Part shown: positions 16,625 through 20,878 of the stretch, piece by piece
Numbering within the stretch: position 1 is the stretch's first letter
Layout: every line of letters begins with the position of its first letter
Source of the DNA: a virus
IMG/VR virus record: IMGVR_UViG_3300037485_000411
Location: 1 to 21,021 of that record
DNA: 21,021 nucleotides
Strand: one strand, 5' to 3'
Notes under the pieces: model-generated
Database searches by the model: none
The model's input: only the letters and a program-made list of their open reading frames with translations
Told to the model about the DNA's origin: nothing
Position numbers and translations under genes: made by a program

Positions 16625-16776
16625 TGTACATCAAACTATTTGAGCGAGTATATTTCGACAAATACGGTAGGGAATGGCACAAAATAGGGTATTATTATGT
16701 TCGAGTAAGAATGCAATCGGAAGTAAAATTGAAAAAACCTCCTCAAAAATTAAAAACAAATGAAAACAAACCTTAA
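16624..16776 (+). CDS. Small basic protein (50 aa) in the lysis cassette
   Basis: The ATG at 16624 overlaps the TAA of the lysozyme gene by one base. The frame has 50 codons, ends TAA at 16774-16776 and overlaps the next gene by 17 bases. The product starts MYIKLFERVYFDKYGREWHK, carries YYYVRVRM and has a Lys/Pro-rich C-terminus. It is basic and aromatic, without a membrane segment or signal peptide. It fills the only gap between endolysin and spanin candidate. I do not recognise the family. Confidence 0.55.
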   Translation: MYIKLFERVYFDKYGREWHKIGYYYVRVRMQSEVKLKKPPQKLKTNENKP

Positions 16777-17374
16777 TTTTATTGAACGACATTCTTACTT
16801 AATTGTAGTTGGTATTTTATTCCTTTTTTTATTATTCGGTTGCTCGGCAAGGAACGTAAATAAATCAGATAGTAAAATAGATAGCGTTGCAACTACTAAA
16901 ATAGAAGTAGCAGTAAAAGAATTAGAAACTATAAAAGAAAGTACTAAAATAGATAGCCTTTCAGAAAAGAAAAGGCAAACTATTGTTAATGTTTTTACAG
17001 ATGAATTAGAATTAGAGCCGATTGATGAAAAAGAAATAAGCAGTTTCACAGATGAAAACGGTAAAACAAAGACTTTTAAAAACGTTCGTATAAGAACTAA
17101 TAAAAGAAAAGATAAGTCTATTATTGAAGAATCAGAAACAGTACGTAAAATAGAGCAAAAAGACGTTGAAATAGCAACTTTAAAAGATAGTGTTTCAAGT
17201 TTACACGATGAAATAGCAGTTAATAAAGAAATCATTAAAAAGTTGAGTGAAAAGGAGCAGTTTAACTGGAGTACTTTTGTGTTATCATTCTGGTATTTAT
17301 GGCTATTAATATTGATTGCTTTATATTTAGCATACAGATATTACAAAGGCTATCTTAAGTTTCCTATGCTTTAA
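16760..17374 (+). CDS. Unimolecular spanin candidate (lipoprotein plus C-terminal membrane anchor)
   Basis: A 204-residue protein with a membrane-targeting element at both ends. The N-terminus has a short positively charged part, a hydrophobic core (14-26) and the lipobox-like LFGC with Cys28. The region 29-168 is a Lys/Glu/Asp/Ser-rich periplasmic stretch with predicted coiled coil. Residues about 172-192 (FVLSFWYLWLLILIALYLAY) form a transmembrane helix, and a basic tail follows. An outer-membrane lipid anchor at the N-terminus plus an inner-membrane helix at the C-terminus is the defining layout of u-spanins such as T1 gp11, which fuse the two membranes at the end of lysis. The location after endolysin supports this. 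No acidic lipoprotein export signal follows the Cys, consistent with an inward-facing protein. Confidence 0.6.
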   Translation: MKTNLNFIERHSYLIVVGILFLFLLFGCSARNVNKSDSKIDSVATTKIEVAVKELETIKESTKIDSLSEKKRQTIVNVFTDELELEPIDEKEISSFTDENGKTKTFKNVRIRTNKRKDKSIIEESETVRKIEQKDVEIATLKDSVSSLHDEIAVNKEIIKKLSEKEQFNWSTFVLSFWYLWLLILIALYLAYRYYKGYLKFPML

Positions 17375-17376
17375 AA

Positions 17377-17428
17377 TACTATTTAGGGGGAATAGTAACT
17401 CGTTGCAATTACTGTAACGAGTTTTTTT
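17377..17428 (+). terminator. Tandem hairpin terminator closing the late region
   Basis: Hairpin A is TACTATT (17377-17383) / AATAGTA (17391-17397) with the loop TAGGGGG. Hairpin B follows at once: AACTCGTTGCA (17397-17407) / TGTAACGAGTT (17413-17423), 11 pairs including one G-U, loop ATTAC, then a T-run to 17428. Hairpin B with its T-run is a strong intrinsic terminator between the lysis genes and the early region. Hairpin A with its G5 loop is not needed for termination and may have a separate role. Confidence 0.8.
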
Positions 17429-17461
17429 ATTCATAAATGTATTTAATTTAATTAAATTTAT

Positions 17462-17469
17462 TATCTTTG
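17462..17469 (+). promoter_or_regulatory. Promoter -7 box (TATCTTTG)
   Basis: TATCTTTG fits TAnnTTTG, 22 bases before the ATG at 17492 and just downstream of the late terminator. The region around -33 is TTTAATTTAATTAAATTT without a TTG, so the -33 part is not recognisable. Confidence 0.55.
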
Positions 17470-17491
17470 TAGAAATTTAAAACTAAATAAA

Positions 17492-17632
17492 ATGAAAAAT
17501 CCAAAAGGAGCAGGCGCAAAAAAGAAGTACAAAACAGGAACGGTAGTTAAACGGATTCATCCGATTATACCAGTAGTTTGTCAAGATGATATACTTAAAA
17601 GTATAGAGGAAATTACTAAGGAATATAGGTAA
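17492..17632 (+). CDS. Small basic protein (46 aa), possible ribbon-helix-helix type
   Basis: An ATG preceded by an A-rich leader (AACTAAATAAA) opens 46 codons, ending TAA at 17630-17632. The product starts MKNPKGAGAKKKYKTGTVVK and ends with DDILKSIEEITKEYR. A 'NPKGAGrKKK' start, followed by a strand (TVVKRI) and a helix, is common in tiny phage DNA-binding proteins of ribbon-helix-helix type, but a second helix is missing or very short. It is the first gene after the late terminator and has its own promoter, which would suit a regulator. The family call is only a suggestion. Confidence 0.5.
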   Translation: MKNPKGAGAKKKYKTGTVVKRIHPIIPVVCQDDILKSIEEITKEYR

Positions 17633-17664
17633 TAAAAAAATAATTTAAAAATAATTCATTTTAA

Positions 17665-17697
17665 TTGCATTTAATTAAATTAACTTTTATATATTTG
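17665..17697 (+). promoter_or_regulatory. Bacteroidota-type promoter (TTG - N22 - TATATTTG)
   Basis: A -33 TTG at 17665-17667 and a -7 box TATATTTG at 17690-17697 are separated by 22 bases, matching the Bacteroidota sigma-ABfr consensus. The predicted transcript would start near 17702-17704 with a leader of about 35 bases before the ATG at 17739. It would drive the run of small genes 17739-19969. Confidence 0.75.
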
Positions 17698-17738
17698 TAC
17701 CAGCAAAGAAGCTAAAACACAAAAAAATAAAAGTTATT

Positions 17739-17891
17739 ATGAAAACAGAATTAAATCAATCAAAACCTATTTTTTGGAAAGGTAAACTTTGCAAATTTAT
17801 TAAATGGGAAACCTTAAATTTTGGAGGTAAATTAAAAATTAAAATCGATAAAAAGTTTATCGAGGTTGATATTGACGAGTTAAAAAACTAA
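17739..17891 (+). CDS. Small hypothetical protein (50 aa)
   Basis: An ATG 42 bases after the -7 box, with the A-rich leader AAAAAAATAAAAGTTATT typical of Bacteroidota starts. It has 50 codons and a TAA at 17889-17891. The product starts MKTELNQSKPIFWKGKLCKF, then strand-like WETLNFGGKLKIKIDKKFIE and an acidic end. It looks like a tiny beta-strand protein and has no membrane segment. The following gene starts two bases later. Family unknown to me. Confidence 0.65.
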   Translation: MKTELNQSKPIFWKGKLCKFIKWETLNFGGKLKIKIDKKFIEVDIDELKN

Positions 17892-17893
17892 TT

Positions 17894-18148
17894 ATGGAAA
17901 TCACAATTAAAAAAACAGTCGAAGAAAAGGTACAAATTAGCTTACCAGCTTTCTTTAGAAGTAAAACACAACACTTTTACTACAAGGTGTATTCAGAAGA
18001 TTATTGCATACAGATTTACAATGAAGAAATAGGAATCAAACACGCTTCTATTTTTACAGTATTAGATTACGAGGTATGCACCGAATTAGAGTTTTTAAAT
18101 AAGTTTAACGAAGTAAATAATATATTATGTCAGCTAGCCACAGTATAA
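17894..18148 (+). CDS. Hypothetical protein (84 aa), early region
   Basis: An 84-residue protein: MEITIKKTVEEKVQISLPAF, then FYYKVYSEDYCIQIYNEEIG and a C-terminal helix ELEFLNKFNEVNNIL. It is strand-rich at first, then helical. I recall similar 'KK.VE....ISLP.F.k....yY.....' proteins in Flavobacteriia phage early regions, without function. It starts two bases after the previous stop and overlaps the next gene by 22 bases, so it is part of a compact operon driven by the promoter at 17665-17697. Confidence 0.65.
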   Translation: MEITIKKTVEEKVQISLPAFFRSKTQHFYYKVYSEDYCIQIYNEEIGIKHASIFTVLDYEVCTELEFLNKFNEVNNILCQLATV

Positions 18149-18348
18149 CCTACAAAGGTTTTGAGTTTGAGTTTAATTACAACTTTTCAAAAGGTTGTCC
18201 TGCTACTCACGAAGAGCCAGAAGAATACGATGAGTATGAGATTTATAACATTACCTTAAATGGTATTGATGCAACTGATTTATTAAATTGTCAGATTTAC
18301 GATTTTGAGGATGAATGTATAACAAACTTACAATCTTACAATGATTAA
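18127..18348 (+). CDS. Hypothetical acidic protein (73 aa), early region
   Basis: A 73-residue acidic protein: MSASHSITYKGFEFEFNYNF, KGCPATHEEPEEYDEYEIY, NGIDATDLL and a final DDE-rich helix. The 'f.v.f.y..G.PA....P.E..E.EI..i..nG.d.td' arrangement recurs in small proteins of temperate and lytic phages across Bacteroidota and Proteobacteria, with no known function. It begins 22 bases before the end of the previous gene and overlaps the following gene by eight bases. An ATG inside the upstream gene is used because the family-like sequence starts there. Confidence 0.65.
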   Translation: MSASHSITYKGFEFEFNYNFSKGCPATHEEPEEYDEYEIYNITLNGIDATDLLNCQIYDFEDECITNLQSYND

Positions 18349-18544
18349 CGAGAAATTAATGGAAATGGCTAAAACGATACCTTTGAAGCGTTTAGCCTTT
18401 GAACTGGATGAAATAAGTACTTTGCTTCACTACAACTTTCAGGAGTTGATTAGACTTGAAAATACTTATCATCTTACAATAGACCAACAAATAGAAAAAG
18501 CTAGGCTTATTGATACAATCGCAAAACTAATATTAAAACTTTAA
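18341..18544 (+). CDS. Small helical hypothetical protein (67 aa)
   Basis: A 67-residue protein predicted as nearly all helix: MINEKLMEMAKTIPLKRLAF, ELDEISTLLHYNFQELIRLE and a C-terminal QQIEKARLIDTIAKLILKL. Heptad-like Leu/Ile spacing suggests a short coiled coil. There is no signal peptide or metal-binding residues. The next gene follows after four bases. No family recognised. Confidence 0.6.
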   Translation: MINEKLMEMAKTIPLKRLAFELDEISTLLHYNFQELIRLENTYHLTIDQQIEKARLIDTIAKLILKL

Positions 18545-18548
18545 AACT

Positions 18549-18761
18549 ATGGAACAATTAAGAATACAATTAGTAAATGCACGCTGGACCGTAAATGGTC
18601 GCATTTATAGCGAAATGTCCTTTTTAGAACGTGAATTGCTGGATAAGGCAATTACAGGACTTCAAAAAGAAATCGAGCATTTTAAGTCGCTTGAAGATGC
18701 TAACTATAATCGTAAACTTTCAACGTTGGAGGTTAATGGTTATGAAATTATTACACCGTGA
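18549..18761 (+). CDS. Small helical hypothetical protein (70 aa)
   Basis: A 70-residue protein: MEQLRIQLVNARWTVNGRIY, SFLERELLDKAITGLQKEIE and a C-terminal strand LEVNGYEII. The 'R.tVNG..Y..Ms..Er...d......' pattern resembles short phage proteins seen in other Flavobacteriia early regions. No function is known. A second + strand frame at 18631-18837 overlaps its 3' half but looks non-coding. The gene ends with CCGTGA, where GTG begins the next very small gene. Confidence 0.65.
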   Translation: MEQLRIQLVNARWTVNGRIYSEMSFLERELLDKAITGLQKEIEHFKSLEDANYNRKLSTLEVNGYEIITP

Positions 18762-18865
18762 AAGAGTTAGAGCCATCAGTAGCAATAGGTTTAGGAATAT
18801 GTATATTCTTTACCATTGCAGGAATGTTAATCGTTAAATTTATATTCGATAAGTATAAGTTATGA
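18758..18865 (+). CDS. Very small membrane protein (35 aa) with GTG start
   Basis: GTG at 18758 overlaps the TGA of the previous gene (GTGA), and the TGA at 18863-18865 overlaps the next ATG (ATGA). Both junctions therefore have the four-base overlap of coupled genes. The product starts with KELEPSVAIGLGICIFFTIA after the initiator, continues GMLIVKFIF and ends DKYKL: one transmembrane helix (about 8-30) with a charged tail. A search limited to ATG starts or to proteins above 60 residues would miss it. Function unknown. Confidence 0.65.
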   Translation: MKELEPSVAIGLGICIFFTIAGMLIVKFIFDKYKL

Positions 18866-19053
18866 CACCAAAGCAAAAATTGAAATCATTAGAACGTAGA
18901 ATGGCTACTATTCAAAAGGATTATCCTGAAATAGATTTAGCAAGCTCAGTAAGATTTTTTGGTACACTTGAAAAGTACTTTAAGCTGAAACAAGAACATT
19001 TCTTTTTAGAATTTGAAATTAACCACTGCAATCAATGCGGTAAAAAACTTTAA
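18862..19053 (+). CDS. Small protein with C-terminal CxxC (63 aa)
   Basis: A 63-residue protein: MTPKQKLKSLERRMATIQKD, then FFGTLEKYFKLKQEHFFLEF and a C-terminal NHCNQCGKKL. One CxxC knuckle at the very end is half of a zinc-ribbon site; the protein could bind zinc as a dimer, or the motif may be vestigial. The rest looks helical. It starts four bases inside the GTG-start gene and is followed after three bases by the next gene. Confidence 0.65.
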   Translation: MTPKQKLKSLERRMATIQKDYPEIDLASSVRFFGTLEKYFKLKQEHFFLEFEINHCNQCGKKL

Positions 19054-19056
19054 TTT

Positions 19057-19251
19057 ATGAAAACAGCAGTAGAATGGTTAATAGAAAAACTTACACCATC
19101 AATAGCTTTGCAACAAAAGTATATTAATGAGTTAAAAGAACAAGCCAAAAAAATGGAAAAGCAACAGATAATTGATGCAGTAGAATGGAACTATAAATCA
19201 AATATGGGAGAAGTTTATTATAATGCAACTTTTAAACCTACTAAACTATGA
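19057..19251 (+). CDS. Conserved small phage protein (64 aa)
   Basis: A 64-residue protein: MKTAVEWLIEKLTPSIALQQ, YINELKEQAKKMEKQQII, DAVEWNYKS and a C-terminal YYNATFKP. The 'TAVEWL.e.l......q.....f..AK.mEk.Qii.A' pattern is very common in small proteins of Flavobacteriia phages and prophages, always without a function. It is helical and soluble. Its TGA overlaps the ATG of the next very small gene (ATGA at 19248). Confidence 0.75.
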   Translation: MKTAVEWLIEKLTPSIALQQKYINELKEQAKKMEKQQIIDAVEWNYKSNMGEVYYNATFKPTKL

Positions 19252-19343
19252 TATATCATTCAATAATAATCGGAACTTCAATAGGAGTTATTTTTACAGT
19301 AGTTTACGGAATCGTATCATTTATAAAAAATATGATGAGATGA
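19248..19343 (+). CDS. Very small membrane protein (31 aa)
   Basis: An ATG at 19248 overlaps the previous TGA, and its TGA at 19341-19343 overlaps the ATG at 19340 of the methyltransferase. The product, MIYHSIIIGTSIGVIFTVVY followed by GIVSFIKNMMR, is one transmembrane helix with a basic end. Overlap at both junctions argues strongly that it is translated. It is built like the 35-residue GTG-start protein at 18758. Function unknown. Confidence 0.65.
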   Translation: MIYHSIIIGTSIGVIFTVVYGIVSFIKNMMR

Positions 19344-19969
19344 AAGTATTAAATCTTTATGCCTGTTTAGGTGGCAATAGATATAAATGGACAGATTGTG
19401 AAGTTACAGCAGTTGAATTAGACCTAGAAGCTGCAAGATTATATCAAGAGCGTTTTCCTAATGATACAGTAATAATTGCAGATGCACACGAATATTTACT
19501 TAAAAATTATATGAATTTTGATTTTATTTGGAGTTCGCCACCTTGCCCAAGTCATTCGAGAGCAAGAAATTATAATACAACTTATGAGGCATTATATCCT
19601 GATATGAAGTTATACGAAGAAATCATACTACTCGAAACAAGATTTAAAGGAAAATATTGCGTAGAAAATGTAATTCCATATTATGAACCATTAATTAATG
19701 GAATAAAAAGAGGTAGGCACTTATACTGGACTAATTTTAATTTGCCAAATAATTTAAACGAAAGAAAAACTCCAGTATTTGGAAATGTAAAAAATGAATT
19801 ACAATTACTTTGTGATTTTCACGATTATGATTTTAGAAAATACAAAGGCAAACAATCAGTTACTAAAATGGCACGTAACCTAGTAGATTATGAAGCTGGA
19901 TTAACTATTTTTAATACAATGAGAGGAATAATAAACGAAACAAATATTTCACAAACTAAACTATTTTAA
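19340..19969 (+). CDS. Compact cytosine-5 DNA methyltransferase, orphan
   Basis: A 209-residue protein. A longer frame opens at 19223, but the family-like sequence begins at the ATG at 19340 (MKVLNLYACLGGNRYKW, motif I, binding AdoMet), which also has the ATGA overlap with the previous very small gene. Motif II-like AVELDLEAARLY follows. Motif IV is FIWSSPPCPSHS with the catalytic Cys69. Motif VI is CVENV (Glu109, Asn110). RGRHLYWTNF (126-133) sits where motif VIII is expected, and TKMARNLVDYEAG fits motif X. At 209 residues it is far shorter than bacterial C5 methyltransferases (over 300), so the target-recognition region is minimal. No restriction endonuclease is adjacent. Protection of phage DNA from host restriction is the likely role. 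Confidence 0.75.
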   Translation: MKVLNLYACLGGNRYKWTDCEVTAVELDLEAARLYQERFPNDTVIIADAHEYLLKNYMNFDFIWSSPPCPSHSRARNYNTTYEALYPDMKLYEEIILLETRFKGKYCVENVIPYYEPLINGIKRGRHLYWTNFNLPNNLNERKTPVFGNVKNELQLLCDFHDYDFRKYKGKQSVTKMARNLVDYEAGLTIFNTMRGIINETNISQTKLF

Positions 19970-19971
19970 CT

Positions 19972-20124
19972 ATGAACCAATCATTCCTAGAATTTTGCAA
20001 ATCCACAAGAGGCTATCAATTTTACAACAAGACAACACAACAGCAGGTATTTAAATATGAACTTTATTGGGCTGGATATACTTTATCAAAATGTTGGGAT
20101 AAATTTGATATTGTAAGGATTTAA
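19972..20124 (+). CDS. Small protein (50 aa) sharing a motif with the last gene of the window
   Basis: An ATG two bases after the methyltransferase stop opens 50 codons, ending TAA at 20122-20124. The product starts MNQSFLEFCKSTRGYQFYNK, continues TTQQQVFKYELYWAGY and ends KCWDKFDIVRI. The first 26 residues align without gaps to residues 19-40 of the protein starting at 20879 (see findings), so both may carry the same small module. It looks complete, with no upstream in-frame domain. Function unknown. Confidence 0.65.
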   Translation: MNQSFLEFCKSTRGYQFYNKTTQQQVFKYELYWAGYTLSKCWDKFDIVRI

Positions 20125-20136
20125 TTTATATATTTG
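20104..20136 (+). promoter_or_regulatory. Bacteroidota-type promoter (TTTG - N21 - TATATTTG)
   Basis: TTTG at 20104-20107 and TATATTTG at 20129-20136 are separated by 21 bases. The -33 part lies inside the end of the preceding small gene. A start about 5-7 bases after the box puts the 5' end of the RNA at about 20141-20143, exactly where the first stem of the kissing-loop candidate begins. Confidence 0.75.
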
Positions 20137-20142
20137 CACAAA

Positions 20143-20223
20143 CATAACGGTCAGGTTATGAAACAAAAACTTTATTTAGTCCTGACTATGCTCGTACTGA
20201 CCTACGAGATTTTAGTCAGGATT
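20143..20223 (+). ncRNA. Structured 5' leader with predicted kissing loops
   Basis: Hairpin 1 is CATAAC (20143-20148) / GTTATG (20155-20160), loop GGTCAG. Hairpin 2 is an outer stem of 8 perfect pairs CCTGACTA (20181-20188) / TAGTCAGG (20213-20220), extendable to 11 pairs with one G-U, and an inner stem CTCGT (20191-20195) / ACGAG (20204-20208) with loop ACTGACCT. The whole loop 1 is complementary to CTGACC (20197-20202) of loop 2, six perfect pairs. GTCAGG (20150-20155) can instead pair with CCTGAC (20181-20186), so alternative folds exist. The ATG at 20158-20160 lies in stem 1. Confidence 0.6.
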
Positions 20224-20244
20224 TTAAATTTTATAACAATATGA
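20158..20244 (+). CDS. Hydrophobic 28-residue peptide inside the structured RNA
   Basis: An ATG at 20158 opens 28 codons, TGA at 20242-20244, overlapping the next ATG by four bases (ATGA at 20241). The product starts MKQKLYLVLTMLVLTYEILV and ends RILNFITI: one transmembrane helix flanked by Lys. The start codon is inside stem 1 of the kissing-loop structure, so translation may depend on RNA refolding. The codons include CTG twice, CTC, ACC and GTC, which are unusual in this AT-rich genome and coincide with the paired bases. It could be a leader peptide, a small toxin-like membrane peptide or a superinfection factor. Confidence 0.5.
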   Translation: MKQKLYLVLTMLVLTYEILVRILNFITI

Positions 20245-20333
20245 GTGCATCAAATACACTTTGGCAACAAACAAGAGAAGAAGAAGAATTTAACCAATTA
20301 AACTTAGAAGATTATGAATATTTATCAAATTGA
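20241..20333 (+). CDS. Very small acidic protein (30 aa) before Gp157
   Basis: An ATG at 20241 overlaps the previous TGA. It has 30 codons and a TGA at 20331-20333, overlapping the Gp157 start by 20 bases. The product starts MSASNTLWQQTREEEEFNQL and ends NLEDYEYLSN. It is acidic and probably helical. Overlap on both sides suggests coupling, and the MSAS start is like that of the protein at 18127. A role other than passing ribosomes to the Gp157 gene is not visible. Confidence 0.5.
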   Translation: MSASNTLWQQTREEEEFNQLNLEDYEYLSN

Positions 20334-20799
20334 ACAGGAATACCTAGTATTGTCAAATGACATAATAGAAGCTGGTGGAGAAATTACTCCAGAATTAGAA
20401 ACTGCATTAGCAATTAATAAGGAGCAGTTACAAAATAAGGGCATAAACTACGGTTATGTGATAAAATCTTTAGAAAATGATATAACAGCTATCGAAGAAG
20501 AAATTAAGCGTTTAAATGCTCTTAAATCGAGCCGAACAAAAACAACTGAATTACTTAAATCTACGATTAAACAAGCTATGCAGTTATACGGAATCGAAGA
20601 ACTGAAAACACCAACACTAAAAATCAATTTTAGAAAGTCAGAATCGATTGAGGTTGATGATAGTGTTTTAGATGTAAATTATTTTAATCATAAAGTAGTA
20701 TCAACACCTAATAAAACTAGAATTAAAGAAGATATAAAAAGTGGAAAAGAAGTTGTTGGAGCAGTTTTAAATGTTAATTTTAATTTGCAGATTAAATAA
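20314..20799 (+). CDS. Gp157-family phage protein
   Basis: A 161-residue protein. Residues 1-100 are helical and coiled-coil-like (QIEQEYLVLSNDIIEAGGEI, then YVIKSLENDITAIEEEIKRL, LLKSTIKQAMQLYGIEELKT). The C-terminal part has KTPTLKINFRKSESIEVDD, VNYFNHKVVSTPNKTRIKED and KSGKEVVGAVL. This is the characteristic arrangement of the siphovirus Gp157 family, found in early regions near recombination and single-strand-binding genes; in Streptococcus phage it was linked to phage resistance when introduced in hosts. The biochemical role is not settled. It lies downstream of the kissing-loop promoter and is probably its main cistron. Confidence 0.85.
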   Translation: MNIYQIEQEYLVLSNDIIEAGGEITPELETALAINKEQLQNKGINYGYVIKSLENDITAIEEEIKRLNALKSSRTKTTELLKSTIKQAMQLYGIEELKTPTLKINFRKSESIEVDDSVLDVNYFNHKVVSTPNKTRIKEDIKSGKEVVGAVLNVNFNLQIK

Positions 20800-20815
20800 T
20801 AAAACCTTATATTTG
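20784..20815 (+). promoter_or_regulatory. Bacteroidota-type promoter (TTTG - N20 - TATATTTG)
   Basis: TTTG at 20784-20787 (inside the end of the Gp157 gene) and TATATTTG at 20808-20815 are separated by 20 bases, an excellent match to the Bacteroidota consensus. The RNA would start near 20820, giving a leader of about 60 bases before the ATG at 20879. Confidence 0.8.
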
Positions 20816-20830
20816 AAAATCATAATAACA

Positions 20831-20862
20831 GATGCAAGGCTTAGGCATCGTAATTTTAAGCC
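20831..20862 (+). ncRNA. Leader with predicted H-type pseudoknot
   Basis: Stem 1 is GATGC (20831-20835) / GCATC (20845-20849). Its loop contains GGCTTA (20838-20843), which is complementary to TAAGCC (20857-20862). Connectors are 2, 1 and 7 bases, the geometry of a small H-type pseudoknot. The ATG at 20879 is 16 bases downstream, close enough for an effect on translation initiation. Without stem 1, GGCTTA/TAAGCC could form a simple hairpin instead. Confidence 0.5.
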
Positions 20863-20878
20863 ATAAAAAATAAATATT

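Noticed and set aside
16795-17235. Long minus-strand frame of hydrophobic Ser/Leu-rich composition opposite the spanin candidate
   Set aside because: It is the antisense reflection of a Lys/Glu/Asp-rich coiled coil, with no promoter or family-like sequence; the plus-strand gene has clear architecture.
18631-18837. Plus-strand frame overlapping the genes at 18549 and 18758
   Set aside because: Arg/Asn-rich product without family-like sequence; the GTG-start gene at 18758 explains the same region with clean overlaps.
19223-19339. Upstream extension of the methyltransferase to the ATG at 19223
   Set aside because: The added 39 residues are low-complexity Asn/Tyr/Arg sequence and are better explained by the membrane peptide at 19248-19343; motif I begins right after the ATG at 19340.
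20143-20223. Purine riboswitch or hammerhead ribozyme as an explanation of the structured leader
   Set aside because: There is no enclosing P1 stem around both hairpins and no conserved three-way-junction bases; the hammerhead core CUGAUGA...GAAA is absent.
20831-20862. Known small pseudoknot riboswitch such as preQ1-I or SAM-II
   Set aside because: The overall topology is similar, but loop and stem sequences do not match the conserved bases I remember for those classes, and the downstream gene is not a queuosine or methionine gene.
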